NCBI GenBank assembly: GCA_030607655.1
Contig: JAUWJN010000106.1
Location: 1-7,809, forward strand
Direction: 5' to 3'
Source: a bacterium
Lineage (GTDB): Bacteria; Armatimonadota; Zipacnadia; Zipacnadales; Zipacnadaceae
DNA length: 7,809 nucleotides
The notes below the pieces were generated by a model. It worked only from the letters and a program-made list of their open reading frames with translations. It was not told the DNA's origin and made no database searches. Below are positions 1-6,259 of this stretch, piece after piece; positions within the stretch are counted from its first letter, which is position 1; each line of letters opens with the position of its first letter. Made by a program: the position numbers and the translations under genes.

Positions 1-515
1 AATTTTATACCAGGTATTTGGAATTTGTACAGCTCGTGTGGCAAGTCAACAATTTTAGATAGAGCGAGGTCCAGCGGGGGCTGAAGAAGTAGGAGTATGG
101 TGTCCCACAGGAAGTCGCCTTTGGGTCTCGGTAATGGTATCCTCTTCCTCTTAGGCTCATACTTAATCCAGCCTTCCTTAACTGTCTGAGGTAACGTGCG
201 CTGGCCGCTGAGACGGTGGGCGAAATGTTTGCCTATAATATGGCATGATGGGCAGAAAGGATCGAATTCAAGACTAGCTATATCTGGCTGTCTAAGGAGT
301 TGGTATCCATCGAGGTGTGGACGAGAAAGTGTGGCGAGGTCGTTTGTCAAAATTAGTGCTTCTAAAGTGCGGATTTTGTATCCGGTCACAGCGAGCGCAT
401 TCAGCTTGACCTTCCACACAACCAGGAGGTCATCTGTTATGGGGGGGCAAAGCAGTGGACTTCTGCCTGGCAACCTAGTCCAAACCCGAAGGGCTATGTG
501 CCGGAAGCGTGGCAT
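1..515 (-). CDS. Hypothetical protein, 3' end beyond left edge
   Basis: This frame stays open from an ATG at 515 to the left edge, giving 171 visible residues, so the C-terminus is missing. An in-frame TAA lies a few codons upstream of the ATG, which makes this the only reasonable start. An AAGGA site lies about 12 nt upstream, inside the last codons of the preceding gene. I do not recognise the family. The visible protein is basic and soluble-looking, with no signal peptide. It has a CPSCH motif (Cys88, Cys91, His92), a Lys/Arg/Pro-rich stretch near residues 118-133 (begins YEPKRKR), and an aliphatic segment around 137-155. The start lies 5 nt after the stop of the upstream gene, so the two are almost certainly cotranscribed. 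A shorter open frame on the plus strand (196-537) is a shadow. I am sure it is coding; function unknown. Confidence 0.75.
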   Translation of the reverse strand, partial: MPRFRHIALRVWTRLPGRSPLLCPPITDDLLVVWKVKLNALAVTGYKIRTLEALILTNDLATLSRPHLDGYQLLRQPDIASLEFDPFCPSCHIIGKHFAHRLSGQRTLPQTVKEGWIKYEPKRKRIPLPRPKGDFLWDTILLLLQPPLDLALSKIVDLPHELYKFQIPGIK

Positions 516-520
516 ACTTG

Positions 521-1114
521 CTATGTTTCCTTTTTAGACTCTTGCTCCTGGAGCATCTGAAGAGCCTTGGCTACACGGTCAAAAGGCTCCACTAGGTCAA
601 AGACTCTAAACAGGCCTGCAAGCTTGGTCCGCAACGTGTGTGTCTGGTCCTCCGAAACTTCCGCGCTGAACTTCAGAACCACCGGTTGGAATCGCCCCGC
701 CGGTGGTTGCAAAACCTCCTCGGTATGGGGCTCCTGAGTCCCGGTGGCCGTTCCCAGTTCAATCTCTAATTCCTCGCCACTTCTCCGAATGTAGACCACA
801 GGCTGCTCCAAGCTATGGAGAGGGAGAAACGCTTCATGGTCAACTGCGATAATACCTGGACGCTCTCGCAAGCTCTCTATCAGAGGCTGTCCACACAACT
901 CTTGGGCAATAGTTGGAATTAGGGTCTCGCCATAAATCAGTGTCTGGATTCGGTCAGGGCGAAGAGGCCCGGTGGCTCGGAGTTCCAATGGCTTGCCCTT
1001 AGCATTGGTGACCAGGAGCCCAGCTCGGTAGGTTGTCTGGTCAAGCTCACGAACAGTTAGAAACCCTATCCGTACGTCTTCCTCAGTTTCGTTGCGTTCA
1101 CTTTCGTTCTCCAT
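521..1114 (-). CDS. Conserved-looking hypothetical protein, 197 aa
   Basis: The ATG at 1114 has a GAGGTGA Shine-Dalgarno site 7 nt upstream, and a good promoter lies about 90 nt further up. The N-terminus is very acidic (Glu/Asn/Asp-rich, residues 1-13). Residues 15-60 look like a compact beta-rich module (GFLTVREL, then GLLVTN, then LELRATGP). Residues 75-110 form a second alternating segment, and 143-197 end in a charged helical tail rich in Gln, Glu and Lys. There is no signal peptide and no membrane segment, so it is probably cytoplasmic. I have the impression that similar GLLVTN/LE-containing short proteins occur as unannotated conserved proteins in several bacterial phyla, but I cannot name a domain. 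It is the first gene of a two-gene operon; the ribosome-binding site of the next gene overlaps its 3' end. No function is proposed. Confidence 0.85.
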   Translation of the reverse strand: MENESERNETEEDVRIGFLTVRELDQTTYRAGLLVTNAKGKPLELRATGPLRPDRIQTLIYGETLIPTIAQELCGQPLIESLRERPGIIAVDHEAFLPLHSLEQPVVYIRRSGEELEIELGTATGTQEPHTEEVLQPPAGRFQPVVLKFSAEVSEDQTHTLRTKLAGLFRVFDLVEPFDRVAKALQMLQEQESKKET

Positions 1115-1204
1115 AGCTACTCACCTCGGAGTCATTGCAATTATAAACCCCAGTATATGCACAGGGCTTTAAAGTCCGCTTTTGAACAGAAGAGTCTCAA
1201 TAGA

Positions 1205-1233
1205 ATTATACCATTCGGCGCTGCAAAGAGCAA
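1205..1233 (-). promoter_or_regulatory. Sigma-70-type promoter with extended -10
   Basis: On the minus strand a perfect TATAAT (1210-1205) is preceded by TGG, forming the extended -10 motif TGnTATAAT. A partial -35, TTGCTC (1233-1228), lies 17 nt upstream. Transcription would start near 1198 and leave a leader of roughly 85 nt before the ATG at 1114. It would serve the two unknown genes at the left. The only weak point is the 3/6 match at -35, which an extended -10 usually tolerates. Confidence 0.7.
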
Positions 1234-1244
1234 AAAGAGCAGCG
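1219..1244. repeat. Inverted repeat spanning the -35 element
   Basis: CGCTGC (1219-1224) and GCAGCG (1239-1244) are perfect 6-bp arms around a 14-nt spacer that contains the -35 hexamer. Within it, AAAGAGC and AAAAAGAGC form a short direct repeat. It could be an operator for the adjacent promoter. It could instead be a weak hairpin downstream of the oxidoreductase gene, which ends at 1262. There is no clean T-run, so I do not call a terminator. Confidence 0.4.
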
Positions 1245-1261
1245 ACCCAATAGTGCACTGT

Positions 1262-2341
1262 CTATGAAGGTAAGGAAACCAACTCTCCGCTCTCCAGGCT
1301 TTGGTGGACGGCGGCGGCGATTTTGGTGGCCTCCAGGCCGTCGTAGCCCGACGGATAGTCGCCTAAATCCGCAATTGACCTGCCCGCTAGCAGGACCTCC
1401 ACATTGTACGCAAAGTCGGCAATGCTGGTCATACCGTAACCTTCCCAGACCTCCCGGCCTTGCTTGTCATAGCGGATTCGTAGGAAGCTCTTGTTATGAG
1501 TCTGGCCGCCGGGCTGGTCGTCGGTACAGCAGGTGAACGTCCCGCGGTCCTGGGAGTCGCACTCCAGCACGCCTTTGGTACCCACCAGGCGGATGCCCTG
1601 GTTGACGATCGCCGGGAAGCCGTCGGGGAGTATCCAGGAGGTGTCAAAGGCTACCGTCGCGCCATTGTCAAACAGCACTTTGGCCGAAATGGAGTCCCAG
1701 CCGCCCACGCCTAGCTCGGCCAGGCGGTCGGTACGGCCGGTGGCCCAGACGGCTTTACCATTAGCCTCCAGCAGGAAGCGCGCCAGGTCGTAGAAGTGGA
1801 TGCCCAAGAACCAGGCCGGCGAACTGGCCCTGGCCCAATCCGGGAACCAATCGCGAGGCACTTCAATCCGGTCCTCCATATGGGAATAGCCATACTCTAT
1901 CTGCCCCAGATCGCCGGCCTGTATCTTCTGTTTCATAGCCAGATGATACTCGTCGTAGCGCTTGTGAAAGTCCACCATCAGCAGCACACCCGCCTTCTCA
2001 CAAGCATCAATTATCTCCTGGCAGCCGGCTACGGTTACGTCCAGCGGCTTCTCGCAGAGGATATGGACACCGGCCTCGGCAGCAGCCAAAGCGACTTCCC
2101 GATGAAACGGGTCGGGAGTAACTATAGTTATACCGTCGAGCTGCTCCTTTTCCAGCATCTCGCGGTAATCAGTGTAGGGGGCAAACTCAAACTCCTGGCC
2201 GCGCTCCGCGAGAAGCTCCTCATTGATGTCACAGGCCGCTACCAGTTGGGCTGTCCCGGTGTAGCCGAGCTGCCGGAAGCAGCGCAGATGATTGATACCA
2301 AAGGTTCCTACTCCGACAACGCCGATACGTACTGTAGCCAT
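1262..2341 (-). CDS. Gfo/Idh/MocA family oxidoreductase
   Basis: Predicted 359-aa cytoplasmic NAD(P)-dependent oxidoreductase of the glucose-fructose oxidoreductase / inositol dehydrogenase / MocA family, which typically oxidises or reduces sugars, inositols or related polyols. The N-terminal Rossmann fold starts at residue 4, with the dinucleotide loop GVGTFG at 10-15 and an acidic residue ending strand 2 (CDIN, Asp38), which favours NAD. The EKP motif is at 97-99 (Lys98, the usual catalytic or substrate-binding lysine). The C-terminal alpha/beta domain carries GIHFYD at 180-185 (His182, Asp185), matching the family's H-x-x-D motif. Length is normal and the protein is intact. I chose the ATG at 2341 because AAGGAGG lies 8 nt upstream; the frame stays open to 2434, but the extra residues would run through palindromic DNA. 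The exact substrate cannot be told from sequence. The neighbours do not suggest a sugar pathway. Confidence 0.93.
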   Translation of the reverse strand: MATVRIGVVGVGTFGINHLRCFRQLGYTGTAQLVAACDINEELLAERGQEFEFAPYTDYREMLEKEQLDGITIVTPDPFHREVALAAAEAGVHILCEKPLDVTVAGCQEIIDACEKAGVLLMVDFHKRYDEYHLAMKQKIQAGDLGQIEYGYSHMEDRIEVPRDWFPDWARASSPAWFLGIHFYDLARFLLEANGKAVWATGRTDRLAELGVGGWDSISAKVLFDNGATVAFDTSWILPDGFPAIVNQGIRLVGTKGVLECDSQDRGTFTCCTDDQPGGQTHNKSFLRIRYDKQGREVWEGYGMTSIADFAYNVEVLLAGRSIADLGDYPSGYDGLEATKIAAAVHQSLESGELVSLPS

Positions 2342-2376
2342 AGCATATACCTCCTTGAAGTTAGTTGCCGTCGTCC

Positions 2377-2524
2377 GCCGTAGGAGCGGCATTCTTGCCG
2401 CGACCATATCACTATTACGTTGTGGGAGGGGCACCCTCCCACAGTACTAGAGATAGGCACTCGGGCCGGGGATACTCCTACGCCGCACTGAATGCGGCTA
2501 CGGCGCACAAGGGGCCCTTCTACA
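2377..2524. repeat. Cluster of REP-like GC-rich palindromes
   Basis: The 220-bp gap between the FecR-type and oxidoreductase genes holds four palindromic units. Unit one is 2377-2401: GCCGTAGGA leader, then GCGGCA-TTCT-TGCCGC. Unit two is 2421-2443: TGTGGGAGGG-GCA-CCCTCCCACA, a perfect 10-bp stem. Unit three is 2482-2504, opposite orientation: GCCGTA leader, then GCCGCA-TTCAG-TGCGGC read on the minus strand. Unit four is 2506-2524, minus: TGTAGAAGGG-CCCCTT. Each starts with a GTAG- or GTGG-like tetranucleotide followed by a hairpin, as in REP elements. Units one and three share GCCGTAG and GCATTC in opposite orientations, which resembles a BIME. No T-tract follows any hairpin, so an intrinsic terminator is unlikely, though the hairpins may attenuate transcription or protect mRNA ends. 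No REP-associated transposase lies in the window. Confidence 0.6.
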
Positions 2525-2561
2525 GCGGGTGCTCATATAGCTTCAGGCGACCTAAGCCGAC

Positions 2562-4220
2562 TCAATCCCCTGATGGTCCGAAGCGTTTAATTGCACCCAG
2601 GGCGAATTCTATATCTTCGCCGGCAGTTTTGCGGGCCAGCACCACACCAGTGAAGTCATCCGTGAAATCCTGGTAGGCAAGCAGAGTGGTAGTGCTGGGA
2701 TAGCCACTGCGGCGGGCCCGCTCCAGGAATATATCCAGGCCGGAGCGTTGATACAGGCCGGGCAGGTATACGCCGACCGTGTCCAGATGAGCGCCATGAG
2801 GGTCGTCGCCAAACTCGCCGTATACATCCAGCTCGCCAGGGATAGCCGGCCAGGAAAAATCGCAGGTTACGCCACTGCCGGCGCCGGTCTGGTCGAGCCA
2901 GCTAATCGCCACTTGCCCGCCGGCTACCCCTCTTTGCACGCGCGCGTACCATCCACTGGCTTGGCTTTCATCCCACGGGGCAAAGTCATCAATCCACACC
3001 ACATCAGCCTCGGTTAGGTCATTGAACCGATGATGCCAGCGGGCCCCGTCTACCAGGCCAAAGCCCGTCAGCCTGCCGAGTTCATTGTTATTTACCGGTC
3101 CCAGCAGCAGGCGTTGGCGGCCGAGGATAAGCTCATCGGTTTCGCTACGGCGCATAACGAAGGTCTCGTCCAACTCCACATCAATATCCCCGTCAAAGTC
3201 AGTCGATCCCAGCACGCCCACCTGCCCATAAGTGTCTTTCACCAAGCCGGCGAGGCGCAGTCGCGCGCCGCCAAAGCCGGCTGCCTCGCCGAACAGGCCG
3301 TAGGAATCTACCTGGCTGTAGGGCCCAAAGTAACGGCATCCCAGAGCCCGCGGCCCCTGGCTAGTGACCGCGGTCATCCCACCAATCGCCTGGACTAGAT
3401 GCAAGACAGACGAGCCGCCCGAATGCGTGGGGCGTCGGCCTCCTGTCTGCTGGACGATGACGTCCAGCTCTCCCTTAGCGGCCAAGGGTGGCGCGGCGAC
3501 TACTGACAGGGTTGTGACGTACTCACTTTGCTGTTGCTGACCCACCGGTGTGCCCGGAGTAGAGGCGATATTGGCCCCCGGCTTCACGTCCATCCACCAG
3601 GGATACCTACTCCCCCCGCTGAACATTCGCGGCGGGGTGCAGTGCTTATCCCCTGGCGCTTCGCCCGGGGCAGTGCTGCTCTCAGTGCCGCCGCTTACGA
3701 CGGTTGAACCCAGATCATTGAACAACTCTGCGGAGCCTTCCCAGGCGCGCAAGGTATCGGGCCGGCGTCCTTCCGGCTCCTGGCGAATGTACTCGACCCA
3801 AGTTCCTTTGATGGCCGCCGTCGCCGCGGCGCCGGTAATCCGGGCCACCGTTCCACTGATAATATGGGCAAACAGCCGCCCTTTCTCCAGATTAAGGTTC
3901 TTATCTGTCACCGACTCAATGACCAAGTCGGAGCGGGGCCCCATCCTTACCGTGCTGCCGTCGGGGAACTTAATCTCGCACCGCGAACGCCGTCCGGTCC
4001 GCCCCCGGCTGCCCGCCGGCAACTGGGTGCCGAGTCGGCTCTTGGTCCAAGTGCCCTGCGGGCCGGGCCGGTGGGTCACGGTCAGCACAATCGCGTTAAT
4101 CTTTGCATACTGCTCAGCGGCCCCAGCCGCATGGGCCACCATCAAAGCTAAGGCAAATCCGATGCAGATAATGCCGGTAAGGCTAGCGCGACGCTGTGGG
4201 ACTTGTGGGTTGGTCATCAT
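2562..4220 (-). CDS. Exported FecR-domain protein with beta-rich C-terminal region
   Basis: Predicted 552-aa exported protein. Residues 1-35 form a signal peptide (Arg10-Arg11, hydrophobic 14-30, cleavage after AAGAA). Residues ~40-165 are a FecR domain: EIKFPDGSTVRMGP (82-95), LEKGRLF (111-117), then AIKGTWVEYI (137-146) and a final AWEGSAEL strand. Residues ~180-270 are a Gly/Pro/Ser/Thr-rich linker. Residues ~290-552 alternate polar and nonpolar residues with many Asp, Gly and aromatic residues and a GRQRLLLGP segment (368-376), suggesting outer-membrane beta-barrel strands. That part is inference only. The protein is longer than a classical FecR regulator and lacks that family's cytoplasmic N-terminal anti-sigma region. 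The first ATG (4220) has GGAAGGAG 6 nt upstream; an adjacent ATG at 4217 and a TTG at 4226 are alternatives. Its start lies inside the end of the cyclase gene, implying coupled translation. No ECF sigma gene is nearby. Confidence 0.88.
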   Translation of the reverse strand: MMTNPQVPQRRASLTGIICIGFALALMVAHAAGAAEQYAKINAIVLTVTHRPGPQGTWTKSRLGTQLPAGSRGRTGRRSRCEIKFPDGSTVRMGPRSDLVIESVTDKNLNLEKGRLFAHIISGTVARITGAAATAAIKGTWVEYIRQEPEGRRPDTLRAWEGSAELFNDLGSTVVSGGTESSTAPGEAPGDKHCTPPRMFSGGSRYPWWMDVKPGANIASTPGTPVGQQQQSEYVTTLSVVAAPPLAAKGELDVIVQQTGGRRPTHSGGSSVLHLVQAIGGMTAVTSQGPRALGCRYFGPYSQVDSYGLFGEAAGFGGARLRLAGLVKDTYGQVGVLGSTDFDGDIDVELDETFVMRRSETDELILGRQRLLLGPVNNNELGRLTGFGLVDGARWHHRFNDLTEADVVWIDDFAPWDESQASGWYARVQRGVAGGQVAISWLDQTGAGSGVTCDFSWPAIPGELDVYGEFGDDPHGAHLDTVGVYLPGLYQRSGLDIFLERARRSGYPSTTTLLAYQDFTDDFTGVVLARKTAGEDIEFALGAIKRFGPSGD

Positions 4221-6102
4221 CGTCAACTCCTTCCAGAGTGTAGATTTCTATAGACTCAGCACGACCCCTCACCGTGGCCTCGCCCAGCGCCCGCACCTGT
4301 AGGCCGGCACCGGCAGCCTGAACGGTAGCCGCACTAAGCATTATTTGAGTGCCATACTCCTTGTTAAGCCCCTCCAGGCGCGAGGCGGTGCTGACGGTGT
4401 CACCTATCACAGTATACTCCAGAAACTCCTCAGAGCCAATATCACCAGCTACCAGCGGCCCGGTGTGCACGCCTACGCGTATATACCTTTCAGCGACACC
4501 GTGGACGATTTCCCAGGCCGCCAGCACCGCCCGCCGGGCATTATCTGGCTGGGGCAGGGGGTCGCCGAAGACGGCCATCACGCCGTCGCCGATGAACTTA
4601 TGCAAAGTACCGCCGTGTTTGCGGATACTTCGGGTGGCGGCGCTGAGGTACTTGTTTAGTGTCTCCACTACCTCCTCGGGCGGATACTCATGACACAGCG
4701 CCGTAAAGCCTTGCATATCGGCGAATAGCACGGTGGCCGAGACCCGGCGCCCGGCTACGTGTGCCAGACCGGGGTTATCCAAAATAACCTCCAGCACTTC
4801 AGGTGCGACTCGTCGCTCCCAGGCCATCCGCAACTGGCGGCGGAGCCGTTCACTGGTAAACTCCAAGTACACGGTACTCATAGTGTAAGACGCTACCAGT
4901 CCTACGGCCCAGCCTACCAGAGGCACCCACAATTTGCCAGACATAAACAGCACTACACCGACCACGACCACAGCCAGCAGAGCTGGTACCAGTACCGCGG
5001 CCAGCGCCGGCAGAGGCCGCAGGCGGGCTGTACCAACTGCCACTACCGCCGCCAGAATGAGACCAAGGACATATATCCACTTTCCCGCCAGGGGATGGAT
5101 ATAGGCCCCGCGCAGCAGGGCATCAGTGATACTCGCCTGCAGGGCCACGCCCGAGATCTGTCGCCCGCCCCCCTCACGTTGGCTGCCGACGGTCAAGGGG
5201 TAGTAGTAGAAATCCTGCAGAATTTCCGCCGTGCCCCCGATGAAGACCAACTTCCCGGCCACGGGCGCGAGGTCAGTGTCCGGCTCCTCGGCCCACAGTA
5301 CTTGATAGTAGGGAATCCGAGTGAACGCCTGGTCTACGGGGCCGCGGAAATCAATCAAGAAGCTTTCCTGTTGGGGGGCTAGGGCACGCGGGTTCACATT
5401 TTGCCGAATTCTGTTTTGCAGCTCGCCCGCAGTCACACCCAGCACCTCGGCGGCTACCTGTACACCCAGGGTGGGATAGGACTGTTCCTGATGCTCCACT
5501 CCCAGCCACGCCCGGCGCACCACATTGTCAATATCTATCGGGACATTAGCCATTCCGATGGTCCGAGCGACGTCCTGAAAGCGCCAGTGAGGGAAATCAG
5601 CGGTTTCATAAGTCGCCTGGGCCTCCCCGCCAGCTATGCTTTCTTCGGCAATGCGGGCCGCCAGCACTACATTTCCGGCCTGTTGTATGGCCTCCTCGAG
5701 TTGCTGGTCTGCTTTACTAAATGACGGTTCATAATAGATATCTTGCTTTTGCAGAAAGTCCTCGGCGGCTTCCGCGCTGGTCACCCCGGCAAAGACTACA
5801 TCAAAGGCGATAATCTCGGCCCCGGCGTCCTTCAGGTGTTTGATGACCTGAGCGTGATAATCTCGCGGCCACGGCCACACGCCCAGTTCTTGCAGCGACT
5901 GCTCGTCAATGGCCACCAGAACAATGTCTTCCGAGCGGGGCAGCGGCGGCCGCAATCGCATCCGCCAGTCATAAGTGGATAGCTCTAGCCGCTGCAAGCC
6001 CTCGCCCACTGGTCCGGGGGCCCGCGCCAGGACCAGGATGACTGCTGCCGCACCAATCCCAATTATGCCGGTTATAAGATACTCTCGCCATCGTCGCGGC
6101 AT
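4183..6102 (-). CDS. CHASE2 sensor, class III adenylate/guanylate cyclase
   Basis: Predicted membrane receptor that makes cyclic nucleotide (probably cAMP) from NTP in the cytoplasm. Residue numbers count from a GTG at 6141. One membrane helix (21-40) is followed by an extracytoplasmic CHASE2 domain (~45-350; signature VAIDEQSL, WPWPRDYHA, AFDVVFAG). Then come the three helices typical after CHASE2 (~353-372, 376-400, 403-422), a short coiled linker, and the cyclase domain (~463-637). The metal-binding Asp475 (FADMQGFT) and Asp519 (KFIGDG) are present. Lys515 and Thr577 (EYTVIG) occupy the base-selecting positions in an adenine-type combination. The transition-state Arg588 is present, but the partner Asn position is Ser584 (VSTASR). 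I chose the ATG at 6102 (639 aa) because AAGGGG lies 7 nt upstream, whereas the GTG has no visible site. The last 38 nt overlap the FecR-type gene. Confidence 0.93.
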   Translation of the reverse strand: MPRRWREYLITGIIGIGAAAVILVLARAPGPVGEGLQRLELSTYDWRMRLRPPLPRSEDIVLVAIDEQSLQELGVWPWPRDYHAQVIKHLKDAGAEIIAFDVVFAGVTSAEAAEDFLQKQDIYYEPSFSKADQQLEEAIQQAGNVVLAARIAEESIAGGEAQATYETADFPHWRFQDVARTIGMANVPIDIDNVVRRAWLGVEHQEQSYPTLGVQVAAEVLGVTAGELQNRIRQNVNPRALAPQQESFLIDFRGPVDQAFTRIPYYQVLWAEEPDTDLAPVAGKLVFIGGTAEILQDFYYYPLTVGSQREGGGRQISGVALQASITDALLRGAYIHPLAGKWIYVLGLILAAVVAVGTARLRPLPALAAVLVPALLAVVVVGVVLFMSGKLWVPLVGWAVGLVASYTMSTVYLEFTSERLRRQLRMAWERRVAPEVLEVILDNPGLAHVAGRRVSATVLFADMQGFTALCHEYPPEEVVETLNKYLSAATRSIRKHGGTLHKFIGDGVMAVFGDPLPQPDNARRAVLAAWEIVHGVAERYIRVGVHTGPLVAGDIGSEEFLEYTVIGDTVSTASRLEGLNKEYGTQIMLSAATVQAAGAGLQVRALGEATVRGRAESIEIYTLEGVDDDDQPTSPTASR

Positions 6103-6165
6103 AGGGCTGCCCCTTGCCCGGCTATTGTCAATCCTACTCACGCCATAGTCGTAGTAATGATTTCG

Positions 6166-6195
6166 TTGCTATTGCTGATTTCACCTGCCTATGAC
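6166..6195 (+). promoter_or_regulatory. Weak promoter candidate for the plus-strand pair
   Basis: TTGCTA (6166-6171) and TATGAC (6190-6195) are separated by 18 nt in the divergent intergenic region. They match the sigma-70 consensus only at 3/6 and 4/6 positions, so this is a tentative call. The -10 candidate abuts the left arm of the inverted repeat at 6184-6223. I found no convincing promoter on the minus strand for the cyclase gene in the same region. Confidence 0.22.
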
Positions 6196-6223
6196 GGTTA
6201 AGTCCAATGTCTGTCCAGGCAGG
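6184..6223. repeat. Inverted repeat between divergent genes
   Basis: CCTGCCT (6184-6190) and AGGCAGG (6217-6223) are perfect 7-bp arms with a 26-nt spacer, inside the only intergenic region between the divergently transcribed cyclase and nuclease-like genes. It could be a binding site for a dimeric regulator, or a stem in the leader of the plus-strand transcript. Chance occurrence is possible given the short arms. Confidence 0.35.
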
Positions 6224-6259
6224 AAACCGCGTCGCTGACAGCGAATAGGACAGTACATT

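Noticed and set aside
240..254. CPSCH in the left gene as a c-type heme attachment site
   Set aside because: The protein has no signal peptide, a single motif and no heme-protein features around it. A structural zinc or chance motif is more likely.
196..537. Plus-strand open frame of 113 codons
   Set aside because: It lies antisense to the minus-strand gene at 1-515, whose frame is continuous to the edge, has a sensible start next to the upstream gene, and gives protein-like composition. The plus frame is rich in Arg, Ser and Trp, typical of a shadow.
1796..2383. Plus-strand open frame of 195 codons
   Set aside because: It is fully antisense to the Gfo/Idh/MocA oxidoreductase, which shows all family motifs. 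No ribosome-binding site or domain supports the plus frame.
2342..2434. Upstream extension of the oxidoreductase to 2434
   Set aside because: The extra 31 codons pass through palindromic non-coding DNA, and the ATG at 2341 has an AAGGAGG site at ideal spacing right before the Rossmann fold.
2421..2443. Perfect 10-bp hairpin as an intrinsic terminator
   Set aside because: No T-tract follows the stem on either strand, and it belongs to a cluster of similar palindromes, so a REP-type repeat fits better.
3550..4302. Plus-strand open frame of 250 codons
   Set aside because: It is antisense to the FecR-type gene and the cyclase end. High GC content keeps stop codons rare in opposite frames, and the translation shows no recognisable domain.
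4759..5382. Plus-strand open frame of 207 codons
   Set aside because: It is antisense to the membrane and CHASE2 part of the cyclase, and its His/Gln/Arg-rich composition is shadow-like.
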